Shown: positions 34,981 to 44,800, numbered from the stretch's first letter. The stretch: 64,000 nucleotides of DNA from an uncultured Mailhella sp. (GCF_963931295.1 NZ_OZ007001.1:2683001-2747000); one strand, 5' to 3'. A program made the numbers and translations. The notes: generated by a model not told the origin, from the letters alone.

Positions 34981-37488
34981 TCAGCTTGGCAAGGCAGATT
35001 CCCAGCCTGCGCGCGACGTGTAGCGGCCGCAGACCGTCCCGGAGGCGACTTCTTCCACGGAATCGTCGGGGCGGACTTTGCCTAGATACAGGGGTTCGTA
35101 GTTCTCCTTCACGGGCAGATACCAGGAAAAGATTCTACGAAGCTGCTTGTCGGCGTTGACGGGCTGCGTGAACGGATTGTTTTTCCGCCGGATGCGCACG
35201 ATGTTGCCGAAAAGCGCGGCGGAAACGTCCCGGCGATGTTCCGGAAGGCGGTCGAGACACACCCGCTGTTCGTCCGCCGTCAGGCATTCCTTGTCGTTCA
35301 GCGCACGCACGAGCAGCACGGGGCAGGTTTCCTCTTCCGACGCGCGGGTGCCTGCGACTTCTTCCGGGCGTTGCTGTCCGCGGCTCTGACTGGAGAGCGC
35401 CAGCATGCGCAGACTTTCCTTTTTGCGCAGCAGGTCTTTTTTGACGCCGGTCATGCCGGGCGAGGGCTCTTCGGCCCTGTCCGCGTAGGTGGCTTCCAGC
35501 ATGGGGCGGATGTCGGCAGGGAGCAGAACGCCCGTTCTGCCGCTCCACACTTCCAGCGTGCGGGCAAGCACGTAGGGCGCGTAAATCACGCCGGACACGC
35601 CGAAGGCCGAGGCGGGAGAGGAGAGCGCCTCGTGCAGCGACGGCGCAAGCGTCCATGCCTCGCGTTTTGCGCCGCGCGGGCGCGGAGTCTGTTCGTGCCG
35701 CCAAAGACGCCCCATGCGCTGAAAGAGCATGTCCGAAGGGCAAAGCCGCGTCACAAGAAAATCCGCGTCGATGTCGAGCGACTGTTCTAGCACCTGCGTG
35801 CCCACAAGAATGCGGCCGCACAGGGAACGCTCTTCCGAACGCTTGCCGTAAAGCTCCGTCCAGCGCCGTTCGTTCCGCTCCCTGTCCGAGGGCGTGAAGC
35901 GCGAGTGAAGCAGGCCCGTTTCCACGCCCATGCCCGCGGCGCGCGCGGCAAAAAGCCGGAACGCGTTCTGCGCTTCGGCCACGCTGTTTTCTATCCACAA
36001 CACCTGCTGCCCCTGTTCCGCGCGAAGAAGCGCTTCGCTCACGGCGTCTTCGTCGGAGGCGTCGAGACGGATATGGACCGCTTGAGGTTTCGGCGCGTTT
36101 TCTTCGGGCACGGTCAGCTCGCGAACATGACCGGAAGCGTCGTCGGCGCACTTGGCCGTGATGAGCGGATAGGCGTCGTTGCCTTCTTTGGCGCATCCCA
36201 GCATGTCGGCAAGGCGCGAGCGCGTGAGCGTGGCGCTGAGCAGAATGACCGTGCAGCCGATCTGTTCGAGGTGTCTGATCAGCGCGTCTATCAGCGTGCC
36301 GGTGTAGGCGTCGTAGGAGTGAACCTCGTCGAGAATGACCACCTTGCCCGCGAGCCCGAAACTGCGGACGGCGGAGTGACGCACGTTGATGACGGACATG
36401 AGCGCCTGATCCAGCGTGCCGGCCCCGAACGGCGCGAGAAGCCCGCGCTTGCTCTGCTCAAACCACGACGAGGCAAGCTTGCCCCTGTCGTTGTGGGTGG
36501 CGTAGAGCCAGGATGCGCCGTGCAGGAGCATGGTTGCGGCGTGCCGACTTTCCGGGGCAAGAATGGCGCGAAGGAATGGGAGAAGACGCTCGAAAATTCG
36601 GTTGGACGTGAGGCGCGTGGGCAGCGCGAAGTACAGGCCGCCCGCTTTGCCTTCGGCTAGCAGGCGATAGGCTGCAAAGAGCGCGGCTTCGGTTTTCCCC
36701 ATGCCCATGGGCGCTTCCAGCGCGTACACGCCCGGCCCGGAGGCGATCTGCATCATGGCCTTCTGCACGGGGTTGGGCGCAAAGCCGAAAATGTTTTCAA
36801 AGCTCAGCCCCGGCACAAAGGTCACGGGGCGAAATCCTGCCTCGTCCACGGCCTGCGCGACGAACGGACGCCAGTCTTCGCCGGGGTCGTCGAACAGCGC
36901 GCCGGAACTTATCCAGTCGGCAACGGCGGTGAAGCCCTTGAGCAGGGTTTTCTGTTCCCTGGAGAGCCTCGCGGGCAGCGTGCGGCCTGCGCACAGGCGG
37001 GAGAGAAGCGCTAGGCGCGCGGCCTGCCACGGTTCGCCGCCGCAGATTTCGTCGTCGGCCGCGCAGGCTTCCGGCGGCGCGCCGTGATGCCATCCGGCAA
37101 TTTCCGCAACGGCGCGCGACGTTTCCATGAGCGCCGCCTGACTCACGGACGCGTGCCCGAGCGGATGGAGCGCCCCGGCAAAGGGCAGAAGCTGCGGATA
37201 GCGCTGCAGATCGTGCGTGGCCTCGTGGATCATGGCCTGAAAGTAGGGCGAGATTTTGCCGATGTCGTGTACCGCCGCCGTCAAATCGCTGTGCTCGGGA
37301 AAAAGGCGGAGCGCGCAGGGCGAAAGCGCGGAGCAAAGGCGCGCCGCCACGGCTCCCGTGATGCGGCAGTGCTCCTCCACCGTGCGGCCCGGAAGGCAGA
37401 CGCCGTCCTTCATGCGGCTTTTGGCCAGACAGTCGCTCGGAGACAGGGCGGCCGCGGCGTGATGGTCATTCTCGCAGTGTTGGCCCAT
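34981..37488 (-). CDS. cas3: CRISPR-associated helicase/nuclease Cas3 (type I)
   Basis: Effector nuclease-helicase that degrades DNA marked by Cascade. 835 residues. The N-terminal HD nuclease domain has metal ligands in EEHCRITG and AAVHDIGK; the SF2 helicase has Walker A PMGMGKTEAALFAA, DEVH box VILDEVHSYDAYTG, SAT motif LLSATLTR, and a later QxxxRxxR-type region (VTRLCPSDMLFQRMGRLWR). A C-terminal domain follows. The ATG at 37488 has GGAAGG six bases upstream; the frame stays open to 37815 without support. Normally cse1 follows cas3; here the next element is a CRISPR array. Confidence 0.94.
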   Translation of the reverse strand: MGQHCENDHHAAAALSPSDCLAKSRMKDGVCLPGRTVEEHCRITGAVAARLCSALSPCALRLFPEHSDLTAAVHDIGKISPYFQAMIHEATHDLQRYPQLLPFAGALHPLGHASVSQAALMETSRAVAEIAGWHHGAPPEACAADDEICGGEPWQAARLALLSRLCAGRTLPARLSREQKTLLKGFTAVADWISSGALFDDPGEDWRPFVAQAVDEAGFRPVTFVPGLSFENIFGFAPNPVQKAMMQIASGPGVYALEAPMGMGKTEAALFAAYRLLAEGKAGGLYFALPTRLTSNRIFERLLPFLRAILAPESRHAATMLLHGASWLYATHNDRGKLASSWFEQSKRGLLAPFGAGTLDQALMSVINVRHSAVRSFGLAGKVVILDEVHSYDAYTGTLIDALIRHLEQIGCTVILLSATLTRSRLADMLGCAKEGNDAYPLITAKCADDASGHVRELTVPEENAPKPQAVHIRLDASDEDAVSEALLRAEQGQQVLWIENSVAEAQNAFRLFAARAAGMGVETGLLHSRFTPSDRERNERRWTELYGKRSEERSLCGRILVGTQVLEQSLDIDADFLVTRLCPSDMLFQRMGRLWRHEQTPRPRGAKREAWTLAPSLHEALSSPASAFGVSGVIYAPYVLARTLEVWSGRTGVLLPADIRPMLEATYADRAEEPSPGMTGVKKDLLRKKESLRMLALSSQSRGQQRPEEVAGTRASEEETCPVLLVRALNDKECLTADEQRVCLDRLPEHRRDVSAALFGNIVRIRRKNNPFTQPVNADKQLRRIFSWYLPVKENYEPLYLGKVRPDDSVEEVASGTVCGRYTSRAGWESALPS

Positions 37489-37945
37489 GACGCACCTTCC
37501 TTGTTTCAGGTCATGTCTTCTTGTACTTCTGGAAGGCGTCTTCGGCAACGTACGGATGCGCGTTTTCGGGCTTTTCGTTGGAGACGGGAGCGAAGCGTTT
37601 GCCGCCGGAGGGAGCGACAGAGCAGGGCGGACGCGTCGGCGGCGCGAGGCGGGGAAAAAACGCGTTGTCGGCAGTTTCAATCGTCTTTGCGCGTGAAGGT
37701 TGGGGGCAGATTGCGGGACGCCGAAGCTTCCGCGTGCATCGGGCGGCGCAGGAGCTTCCCAGCGGCGGCAGGCGCGAAAAAATAACGGACGAAAGCAGAC
37801 GCGCGCCTGCTGCACTGCGTGACTCCGGCCGCGTCAGGAGTCAGTAAAAATTCGCACAACACATTGAAACAGCATAAAAAATGATGATTCGTGAGTCGCG
37901 TGAGCGCCGCGGAACAGGCGCGAGTTCCGGCGAAGTGCGGTCGCC
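37489..37945. other. intergenic stretch upstream of cas3 and the ABC operon
   Basis: No gene supported. It contains a 7-bp dyad TGACTCC/GGAGTCA (37820-37826 and 37837-37843) with a ten-base centre, possibly an operator for either divergent unit. The cas3 promoter was not identified. Confidence 0.4.
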
Positions 37946-37974
37946 TTGACAGGAGGGAAGAGCCACTCTATATT
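37946..37974 (+). promoter_or_regulatory. promoter of the peptide/nickel-type ABC operon
   Basis: TTGACA (37946-37951), exact 17-base spacer, TATATT (37969-37974). The transcribed leader of about 120 bases contains a stem GCCGG/CCGGC (38016-38034). Confidence 0.8.
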
Positions 37975-38100
37975 CGTAACACGATTTTTCAAAAAATAAC
38001 ACTTTTGAAGCGTGAGCCGGTTTTTATGACCGGCGTTGTTGTGTATGGCCGGATGCGTTGTCCGATCACCGCGTTTTGTCCCGCCGGGAGGGGAATGTTC

Positions 38101-39090
38101 ATGAAAGCGAGAGCCGTGGCCCGCGTATTGGGCAAGCACGTCGTCATGATTGTTCTGATGATGTTCTGTCTGTCCGTGCTGGTGTTCTGCCTGTCGCGCA
38201 TGGCTCCGGGAGATCCGTTGCAGTCCTTTTACGGCGACGCCGTGCAGTCCATGAGCACCGGGGAGCTTGAGGCCGCAAGGCACAGGCTGGGGCTCGACGC
38301 GCCTCTCTGGGTGCAGTATGAAAAGTGGCTTTCCGGCGTGGCGCAGGGAGACTTCGGCATGTCGCTCAAGTACAAGCGTCCGGCGCTGGAAGTGGCCGGG
38401 CCGCTCATCGGCAACACGCTGATTCTCGGAGGCGCGGCCTACGCGCTCGTGTTTGCGCTGGCCATAGGCATGGCGCTCATCTGCGTGCGCTACGAGGATT
38501 CCTGGATAGACCGTACGCTGTGCGCGGCGGGCACAGTGGCCTTCTACACGCCGGCGTTCTGGCTCGGCACCATGCTGGTGCTGGTGTTCAGCGTGAATCT
38601 GCACTGGCTGCCCGGCAGCGGCGCGTACCGCCCCGGCATGGCCGGAGACGTGGCCGACAGAATGCGGCATCTCGTGCTGCCGCTCGTGGTCATGGTGGCC
38701 AGTCACGTGTGGTACTACGCCTGCATGATACGCAATCGCCTGCTCGACGAGGTGCGGCGCGACTATGTTCTGCTCGCCCGCTCCAAGGGCCTCGGCAGAC
38801 GGCGCGTGCTCATGCGTCACTGCCTGCGCAACGTGCTGCCCGGCATTGTGAGCCTCATGGCCATTTCCGTGCCCCACGTGCTGAGCGGAACCTATGTGGC
38901 CGAAACCGTGTTCAACTATCCCGGCATCGGTCTGCTTTCCGTGTCGAGCGCCAAGTATCACGACTACAACATGCTCATGCTCATGGTCATGCTCGCCGGG
39001 TTCCTGGTCATTGTGAGCAGCATTCTGGCGCAGGCCGTCAACGAAATCATCGACTCCCGCATGAAGGGCGCGGAACGCGGAGGCGTATGA
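38101..39090 (+). CDS. ABC transporter permease, DppB/OppB/NikB type
   Basis: 329 residues with about six membrane helices. The first helix is near 10-30 (MIVLMMFCLSVLVFCLSRMAPGDPL, the typical N-terminal MAPGDP motif). The conserved cytoplasmic EAA loop is RDYVLLARSKGLGRRRVLMRHCLRNVLPG. The end is ILAQAVNEIIDSRMKG, a usual DppB closing. The start at 38101 is set by GGGAGGGG seven bases upstream; the ATG six bases earlier is too close to it. Translationally coupled (ATGA) to the next permease. Substrate is probably a peptide or a nickel complex. Confidence 0.9.
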   Translation: MKARAVARVLGKHVVMIVLMMFCLSVLVFCLSRMAPGDPLQSFYGDAVQSMSTGELEAARHRLGLDAPLWVQYEKWLSGVAQGDFGMSLKYKRPALEVAGPLIGNTLILGGAAYALVFALAIGMALICVRYEDSWIDRTLCAAGTVAFYTPAFWLGTMLVLVFSVNLHWLPGSGAYRPGMAGDVADRMRHLVLPLVVMVASHVWYYACMIRNRLLDEVRRDYVLLARSKGLGRRRVLMRHCLRNVLPGIVSLMAISVPHVLSGTYVAETVFNYPGIGLLSVSSAKYHDYNMLMLMVMLAGFLVIVSSILAQAVNEIIDSRMKGAERGGV

Positions 39091-39983
39091 AAGCGTCGTC
39101 CTTTCAGCTTGTCGGAGCGCATCATGCCGAATCGTTTTCCGACGACGTCCGCCCCTGCCGGAGGCGTCGGATCCGCGCGGCCACGGCGCTGGCCGGTCTG
39201 CTTTTTGCGCTGATCGTGACGGCCTGTCTGTTTTCCGACGAGCTCGCGAGGCATGATCCCGACATTTTTCATCTCGGCTTTGTCGATCATGCGCCGGACG
39301 CCGAGTTCTGGTTCGGCACGGATTCGCTCGGGCGGGACATCTATTCCATCATCTGGAGAGGATGCCGCGCATCGCTGGCCGTGGGACTTCTGAGCACGGC
39401 GGTCATTGCCGTGCTCGGCCTCGGGTACGGATGCGCGTCCGGCATGGCTTCCGACGTGGCGGACGCCGCCATGATGCGCGTGGTCGAACTGTGTCAGAGC
39501 GTGCCCCGTCTGCTTTCGCAGATACTGCTGCTTTCGCTCATGGGCACGCCGGACATCCTTGAACTTTCCCTCGTCATCGGCGTCACCGGCTGGTTCGCTC
39601 TGGCCCGCATGGTGCGGGGCGAAGTGCGGCAGATACGGGGCAGCGACTATCTGCTGGCCGCGCGCTGCATGGGCGCGTCGTTTTTCCGGATTCTGCGCAG
39701 GCATCTCATTCCCAACGTGATGTCCGCCGTACTGTTCATGATCGTGTCGAGCGTCAGCACGGGCATGATCATGGAAGCCACCCTCAGCTTCATCGGTCTG
39801 GGGCTTCCGGTGGACGTGGTGTCTCTCGGCAGCATGCTGGCCCTCGCGGACAAGGCGCTGCTTCTGAACACCTGGTGGGTCATTGTTTTTCCCGGAATTT
39901 TTCTCATGGTCATACTGCTGTGCTTGACAGTTCTGGGTCAGGCCTTTCGCCGGATCCGCGAGCGCGGCCCCAGCAACCTTTGA
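39087..39983 (+). CDS. ABC transporter permease, DppC/OppC/NikC type
   Basis: 298 residues. It shows the DppC pattern: a first helix AATALAGLLFALIVTACLF, then periplasmic FHLGFVDHAPDAEFWFGTDSLGRDIYSIIWRGCRASLAVGL, and the EAA loop GSDYLLAARCMGASFFRILRRHLIPNVM. The start overlaps the stop of the first permease (ATGA). With it this subunit forms the membrane channel of the importer. The N-terminal 30 residues are polar and rather variable. Confidence 0.9.
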   Translation: MKASSFQLVGAHHAESFSDDVRPCRRRRIRAATALAGLLFALIVTACLFSDELARHDPDIFHLGFVDHAPDAEFWFGTDSLGRDIYSIIWRGCRASLAVGLLSTAVIAVLGLGYGCASGMASDVADAAMMRVVELCQSVPRLLSQILLLSLMGTPDILELSLVIGVTGWFALARMVRGEVRQIRGSDYLLAARCMGASFFRILRRHLIPNVMSAVLFMIVSSVSTGMIMEATLSFIGLGLPVDVVSLGSMLALADKALLLNTWWVIVFPGIFLMVILLCLTVLGQAFRRIRERGPSNL

Positions 39984-40002
39984 TCTGCCCCACGGAGGCA
40001 AC

Positions 40003-41547
40003 ATGAACCTGAAATGGCTTGCCGCATGCTTTCTTGCGTGCCTGATGGTCGTTCCCGCAGGCGCGGCCGAACTCGACAACGACACGCTCATGTATGCGGG
40101 CGAAAACGAGAGCACCATCAATCCGCTGCTGAACAATCATCAGGAGCTGCCCACCATCATTTTTTCCGGGCTCATGAAGTACGACGCCCACGGTCGTCCC
40201 GTGCCGGATCTTGCTGAGAGCATGTCCGTGGAGGGCACGACGTACACGTTCAGGCTTCGCCCGGGCGTGCTCTGGCACGACGGCAGGCCGTTCACCGTTG
40301 AGGACGTGCTCTACACCTACGAGGCACTCACCAAAGACAAGACGCTGACTTCCTCCGTCACCAGCAACTACGAGGACATTGCCTCCGTCACGGCTCCCGA
40401 CGAGCATACCGTGGTGTTCACGCTTTCCCGTCCCAACGCGGCCATGCCGGACAACTTCACCATCGGCATACTTCCGAAGCATCTGTTTGCCGGGCGGGAC
40501 ATCAACACGGCTCCGGCCAACTATGCGCCCGTGGGCACGGGCCGTTACCGCTTCGTGAGCTGGGACGCCGCAGGCGGCTACATCGTGCTGGAGCGCAACG
40601 AGAACTATTACGGCAAGGTGCCGAACATTCGGCGCGTCATTTACAAGACCGTGGCCGTGGAGAGCACCAAGGCGCTCATGCTGCAGTCCGGCGAGGCGGA
40701 CGTGGCGTGGCTGAACGCCCGCTATGCCGACCGTTTCCGCGGCCGGGAAGGCTTCCGCAACGTGGACTTCCAGACGGCGAACTATCGTTCCTGCTCCATG
40801 GATTTTCGTTCCGACTTCTGGCAGCGCAACGCCGATTCCATCGCCGTGCTGAACTACGCGCTCGACAAGCCCGCCATCGTGAAGAGCGTGCTTGCCGGTC
40901 ATGGTTCGCCTGCGTACAGCCCCATTCAGAAGAACCGTTTCGGCGGCAATCCCGCGGCCGACATGTATCCTTATGATATGAAGAAGTTTGCGGCCGAAAT
41001 GGAGAAACTCGGATGGAAGAAGGGCGACGACGGCATATACGAGCGCAACGGCGAGAAGTTTTCCTTCACCATTCAGGTTCGGGACTACGAAGAGGAGCGC
41101 GTGGACATCGCCAACGTGGTGTCGCATCAGCTCAGGCAGGCAGGCGTGGACATGAAGATTGCGCTGGTCACGCGCTTTGACTGGACTGCCGGATATGACG
41201 GCTTTCTTGCCGGTTTTGCCGCCGAATTCGACCCCGACGCCGTGTTCAAGGACTTTGTGACCGGCGCGAGCGACAACACCATGCACTATTCCAACGCCGA
41301 AGTGGACCGTCTGCTTCGCGAGGGCCGCGGGACGCTGGACCAGGACAAGCGCAGGAGCATTTACGGCGCGTTTGAAGTGGAGTACGCGAAGCATCCGGGG
41401 CATCTGTTCGTCGCCTATCTGGACGGCAACTACGTGACGGTGGAAGGACTGCGTGGCCTGGATGTTTCGCGGGTGCTCGGGCATCATGCGGCGGGCGTCA
41501 TGTGGAATATTGAGGACTGGACGCTGGAGCGCCAGCCCGGCGTTTGA
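40003..41547 (+). CDS. ABC transporter substrate-binding protein, family 5
   Basis: 514 residues. Signal peptide MNLKWLAACFLACLMVVPAGA, cleaved about residue 21, no lipobox Cys, so a soluble periplasmic protein. The SBP_bac_5 signature is plain: NPLLNNHQELPTIIFSGLMKYDAHGRPVPDLAES, YTFRLRPGVLWHDGRPFTVEDVLYTYE, NYYGKVPNIRRVIYKTV. The family binds peptides, nickel-chelates or other solutes; no substrate call is safe. Gene order permease-permease-SBP-ATPase-ATPase is somewhat unusual, as the SBP gene more often comes first. Confidence 0.88.
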   Translation: MNLKWLAACFLACLMVVPAGAAELDNDTLMYAGENESTINPLLNNHQELPTIIFSGLMKYDAHGRPVPDLAESMSVEGTTYTFRLRPGVLWHDGRPFTVEDVLYTYEALTKDKTLTSSVTSNYEDIASVTAPDEHTVVFTLSRPNAAMPDNFTIGILPKHLFAGRDINTAPANYAPVGTGRYRFVSWDAAGGYIVLERNENYYGKVPNIRRVIYKTVAVESTKALMLQSGEADVAWLNARYADRFRGREGFRNVDFQTANYRSCSMDFRSDFWQRNADSIAVLNYALDKPAIVKSVLAGHGSPAYSPIQKNRFGGNPAADMYPYDMKKFAAEMEKLGWKKGDDGIYERNGEKFSFTIQVRDYEEERVDIANVVSHQLRQAGVDMKIALVTRFDWTAGYDGFLAGFAAEFDPDAVFKDFVTGASDNTMHYSNAEVDRLLREGRGTLDQDKRRSIYGAFEVEYAKHPGHLFVAYLDGNYVTVEGLRGLDVSRVLGHHAAGVMWNIEDWTLERQPGV

Positions 41548-41703
41548 TTTGGCAGAAACAGGCGACATCCTGAGTCGGCGCGGAGGGTCATCCTTTTGCG
41601 CCGCCTCGGGAACGCCTGAGCGGGAAGCCTCCGGGCGTGGAGAGAGGTTCTTTGCGGCGGAACCGTCTGCGTTCAGAGAAATTTTGGGGCGGAATCGTCG
41701 ATC

Positions 41704-42744
41704 ATGACAGGTGCGGGTCAGAGGATGAACAGCGAAACATCGAAGGAACCGGTTCTTCAGATAGAGAATCTGGAAGTGGATTTCGACACGCCGTCGGGCA
41801 CGCTGCATGCGGTGCGGGGAGTTTCTCTCGCGCTGCACCCGGGCGAGATTCTGGCCGTGGTGGGGGAATCGGGCTGCGGCAAGTCCGTGCTCTGCCGGGC
41901 GGTCATGAAGCTGCTGCCGGAGCGGGCGCGCCTTCGCGGTCGCATTCTGGCGGCTGGCGAAGACATCTGCGCGTATTCCGAGCGGCAGATGCAGCGCTTG
42001 CGGGGCGAGTTCTTTTCCATGATGTTTCAGGATCCCATGACGTCGCTGAATCCCGCCATGCCGGTGGGGCGTCAGATCACGGAGGCGCTGCGCCGTCGCG
42101 GGGTATCCGGGAGCGAGGCCGATTGCAGAGCCGTGGAGCTGTTGCGTCTTGTGGGCATAGATCGCCCGGAACAGCGCATGAAGCTGCAGCCGTACTGCTT
42201 TTCCGGAGGCATGCGTCAGCGCTGCGTGCTGGCCGTGGCGCTGGCACTGGATCCGCTCGTGCTGTTTGCCGACGAGCCGACCACGGCGCTCGACGTCACC
42301 GTGCAGGCGCATATTCTTGATTTGCTCCGTGAGGTCAGCGCGAGCAGGGGCACGGCCATCGTGCTCATCACGCACGATTTGAGCGTGGTGGCGCGCGTGG
42401 CCGACAGGGTGGCCATCATGTACGCGGGGAAAATTGTGGAAACGGGAAGCGCGGAGGACATTTTTTATGATCCCCGGCATCCCTACACCTGGGGACTTCT
42501 GCAGGCGCTGCCTTCAAGGGCGCGGCGGGGCGAGCGTCTTCGCGGCATTCCCGGCATGCCGCCGGACATGACGCATCTTCCCCGCGGCGACGCCTTTGCC
42601 GAACGCAACGAATACGCCCTCGACATCGACTACGAAGAAATGCCGCCGTTCTTCCCCGTGTCTGCGGGGCACAGCGCAGCCACCTGGCTTCTTGATCCGC
42701 GGGCGCCGCGCGTGGCGTGTCCCGTGCGCGGAAGGGGGCGTTGA
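41704..42744 (+). CDS. ABC transporter ATP-binding protein, DppD/OppD type
   Basis: 346 residues. Walker A GESGCGKS, signature FSGGMRQR, Walker B VLFADEPTTALD, switch His in LITHDLSVV, then the C-terminal oligopeptide extension (YDPRHPYTWGLLQALPSRARRGERLRGIPGMPPDMTHLPRGDAFAERN). In many relatives that extension carries a CxxR(X)nCxxxxP-type Fe-S-like Cys set; here only one Cys near the end remains. An in-frame alternative start lies at 41725. Followed two bases later by the second ATPase. Confidence 0.9.
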   Translation: MTGAGQRMNSETSKEPVLQIENLEVDFDTPSGTLHAVRGVSLALHPGEILAVVGESGCGKSVLCRAVMKLLPERARLRGRILAAGEDICAYSERQMQRLRGEFFSMMFQDPMTSLNPAMPVGRQITEALRRRGVSGSEADCRAVELLRLVGIDRPEQRMKLQPYCFSGGMRQRCVLAVALALDPLVLFADEPTTALDVTVQAHILDLLREVSASRGTAIVLITHDLSVVARVADRVAIMYAGKIVETGSAEDIFYDPRHPYTWGLLQALPSRARRGERLRGIPGMPPDMTHLPRGDAFAERNEYALDIDYEEMPPFFPVSAGHSAATWLLDPRAPRVACPVRGRGR

Positions 42745-42746
42745 AC

Positions 42747-43625
42747 ATGCCTAGCCCCCTTCTGGAGATTCGCGACTGCTGCCGGAATTTCGTTGTGGAT
42801 CGCTCCCTCACTGTGGAGGCGGTGCGTCATTTTTCGCTGACGCTGCGTCCGGGAGAGATCTACGGCCTTGTGGGAGAATCGGGCTGCGGCAAGTCCACGC
42901 TGGCGCGCACCATCATAGGCGTCTATCCGGTCAGCTCGGGAGAAATATGGTTTCAGGGCCTGAAAATTTCGGATCGCAGCGTGCTTCGGCGGCATCGGCG
43001 CGAGGTGCGACGGGGCATGCAGATGATTTTTCAGGATTCCTCGGCGGCGCTGAATCCGGTGATGAGCGTGGAGGAAATTCTTGCGGAGCCTCTGGAAGTC
43101 TGGGGGCTTCTGCCGCGCGGCAAAGAGCGCCGGGAGGTTCTGGAACGTCTTTTGCATCGCGTGGGAATGGACGCCTCGGCGCTGTGCCGTCAGCCTGCCG
43201 AGCTTTCCGGCGGTCAGCGTCAGCGCGTGGCCATAGCCCGGGCAGTGGCCGTGCATCCGGAACTTGTGATTGCCGATGAGCCCGTGGCCTCGCTGGACGT
43301 GTCCATGCAGGCGCAGATAGTGACGCTTTTTCAGCAGCTTCAGCAGGAGCAGGGCTTTTCCTTCCTGTACATTTCGCACGATCTGGCCATGGTGCGGTAT
43401 CTGTGCGACCGCGTGGGCGTCATGCGCGCAGGACGTCTTGTGGAAGAGGCGGAGACCGACGAGCTGTTTGCGCACCCCTGCCATGCCTATACCCGCGTGC
43501 TGCTTTCCGCCATGCCGGAGCCTGACCCCCGGTATGAGCGAGCGCGGACCATTCTTTCCTATGACGAAGAAGAGCTCGGAACGACGTTTGAAGAAGTGTC
43601 GCCCGGGCATCGGGTGCTGCGCTGA
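42747..43625 (+). CDS. ABC transporter ATP-binding protein, DppF/OppF type
   Basis: 292 residues. Walker A GESGCGKST, signature LSGGQRQR, Walker B ELVIADEPVASLD, switch His YISHDLAMV and the family loop MIFQDSSAALNPVMSVEEIL. Start at 42747 after AAGGGGG; the upstream in-frame codons lie inside the preceding gene. It pairs with the DppD-type subunit to power the importer and ends the five-gene operon. No T-run terminator was seen. Confidence 0.9.
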   Translation: MPSPLLEIRDCCRNFVVDRSLTVEAVRHFSLTLRPGEIYGLVGESGCGKSTLARTIIGVYPVSSGEIWFQGLKISDRSVLRRHRREVRRGMQMIFQDSSAALNPVMSVEEILAEPLEVWGLLPRGKERREVLERLLHRVGMDASALCRQPAELSGGQRQRVAIARAVAVHPELVIADEPVASLDVSMQAQIVTLFQQLQQEQGFSFLYISHDLAMVRYLCDRVGVMRAGRLVEEAETDELFAHPCHAYTRVLLSAMPEPDPRYERARTILSYDEEELGTTFEEVSPGHRVLR

Positions 43626-43724
43626 GAAAAAGCCGGACGACGTTCCGGCGGCCGCGTTCTGAAGGAAAACCGGAGAACGTTGCGGCGTTGCGAGCAGCGT
43701 CGGGCGCAGCGCGCTTTCGCCCTG

Positions 43725-43751
43725 CCCCTGTGAGGGCGAAACGCGGGACGT
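43725..43751. terminator. inverted repeat between convergent ABC and rnf operons
   Basis: TTTCGCCCT / AGGGCGAAA, 9-bp perfect arms with a nine-base loop. The flanking A and T provide only weak U-tracts on either strand, so termination here is likely but not certain. Confidence 0.45.
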
Positions 43752-43790
43752 TGCCGAAAGGCGGGATGCAGGCAAAACGCCGCGGGGCCG

Positions 43791-44765
43791 TCAGCTCCAG
43801 CGGCTGGAGCGCTGCACCTTGCCTGTCGGCAGGGTTATCAGGCAGGAAGCCTGCGGCACGCCTTCCATGAACGCCACCGGGCGGGACATGACGCAAAGCG
43901 CCGTGGCGAGGGCGTCCGCCTCCATGGCCGAGGCGGCCACCACGGAGGCGCCGGGAACCGTGGCGCAGAGGCCGTTTGCGGGATTCAGAATGTGATTGAG
44001 CGTGCCTTTCCCGTCGAGCCTGTTCTCATAGGTGCCGGACGTGGCCATGGCCTGATTCGTCAGATTGCGGACGGCCGGATAGGCGGTGTTGCCGCGATAC
44101 TTTTCCGGGTTTTCCACGGCCACGCGCCAGGGAGCGCCGTTTTTGCCGCCCTGAGCCACGATGTCTCCCCCGGCGTTGACCAGAAAGTTCCTCACGCCCG
44201 ATTCGCGAAGCAGGCGCGCGCCTTCGTCGGCGATGTAGCCCTTGGCGATGCCGTCGAGACTCATTTTCATACCGCTGCGGTCGAAGCGGATGTCGCTGCC
44301 TGAGGCATCAACGTGCGTCATGCCGATGAGTTCCGAAGCCTCGGCCGCTTCTTTGGCGTCGATGCCTGCCGAGGAGCGCTCCAGCACTTCCAGAAGCGAA
44401 AGCACGGTGGGGTCGAAGGCTCCGCCAGTGAGAGCGTGCATGCGCGAGGCCGCCTGCACCACCGTGCGCAGCGGCACCGGCGCATCCTTGAGGCGTCCGG
44501 TGGCATTGAGCTGCCCGAGGGCGGAGGCTCTGTCGAATCGGGTGAGCAGCGCTTCGAGCTCCGACATGCGTTCAAAGGCTCTGCCCACGGCGTCGGCCGC
44601 CTGCATTTCGGAAACGCCGCAGGTCTTGATGGTGACGAACGTGCCCATCATGACGCGGGTTTCGGTGAAGGGAGCAGGGGCCGCGGTTCGGGCGAGCGCG
44701 GAAACGGGCAGAGCGGCTGCGGCGGCAGCGGTGAGACAGCGGAGAAAGAAGCGTCGGGTGAGCAT
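43791..44765 (-). CDS. apbE: FAD:protein FMN transferase ApbE
   Basis: Attaches FMN covalently to threonine in flavoproteins such as RnfG, outside the cytoplasmic membrane. 324 residues. The N-terminus TRRFFLRCLTAAAAAALPVSALA is a Tat-like signal (RR motif). Family motifs: MMGTFVTIKTCG, GAFDPTV, MSLDGIAKGYIADEGARLL, FLVNAGGDIVAQGG, and the catalytic ASAMEADALATAL. Last gene of the rnf operon, 35 bases after rnfB, matching its role in maturing RnfG. Confidence 0.94.
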   Translation of the reverse strand: MLTRRFFLRCLTAAAAAALPVSALARTAAPAPFTETRVMMGTFVTIKTCGVSEMQAADAVGRAFERMSELEALLTRFDRASALGQLNATGRLKDAPVPLRTVVQAASRMHALTGGAFDPTVLSLLEVLERSSAGIDAKEAAEASELIGMTHVDASGSDIRFDRSGMKMSLDGIAKGYIADEGARLLRESGVRNFLVNAGGDIVAQGGKNGAPWRVAVENPEKYRGNTAYPAVRNLTNQAMATSGTYENRLDGKGTLNHILNPANGLCATVPGASVVAASAMEADALATALCVMSRPVAFMEGVPQASCLITLPTGKVQRSSRWS

Positions 44766-44800
44766 GAAAACCTCGCAGAGGCGACGGAGGGAAGGGAAGA

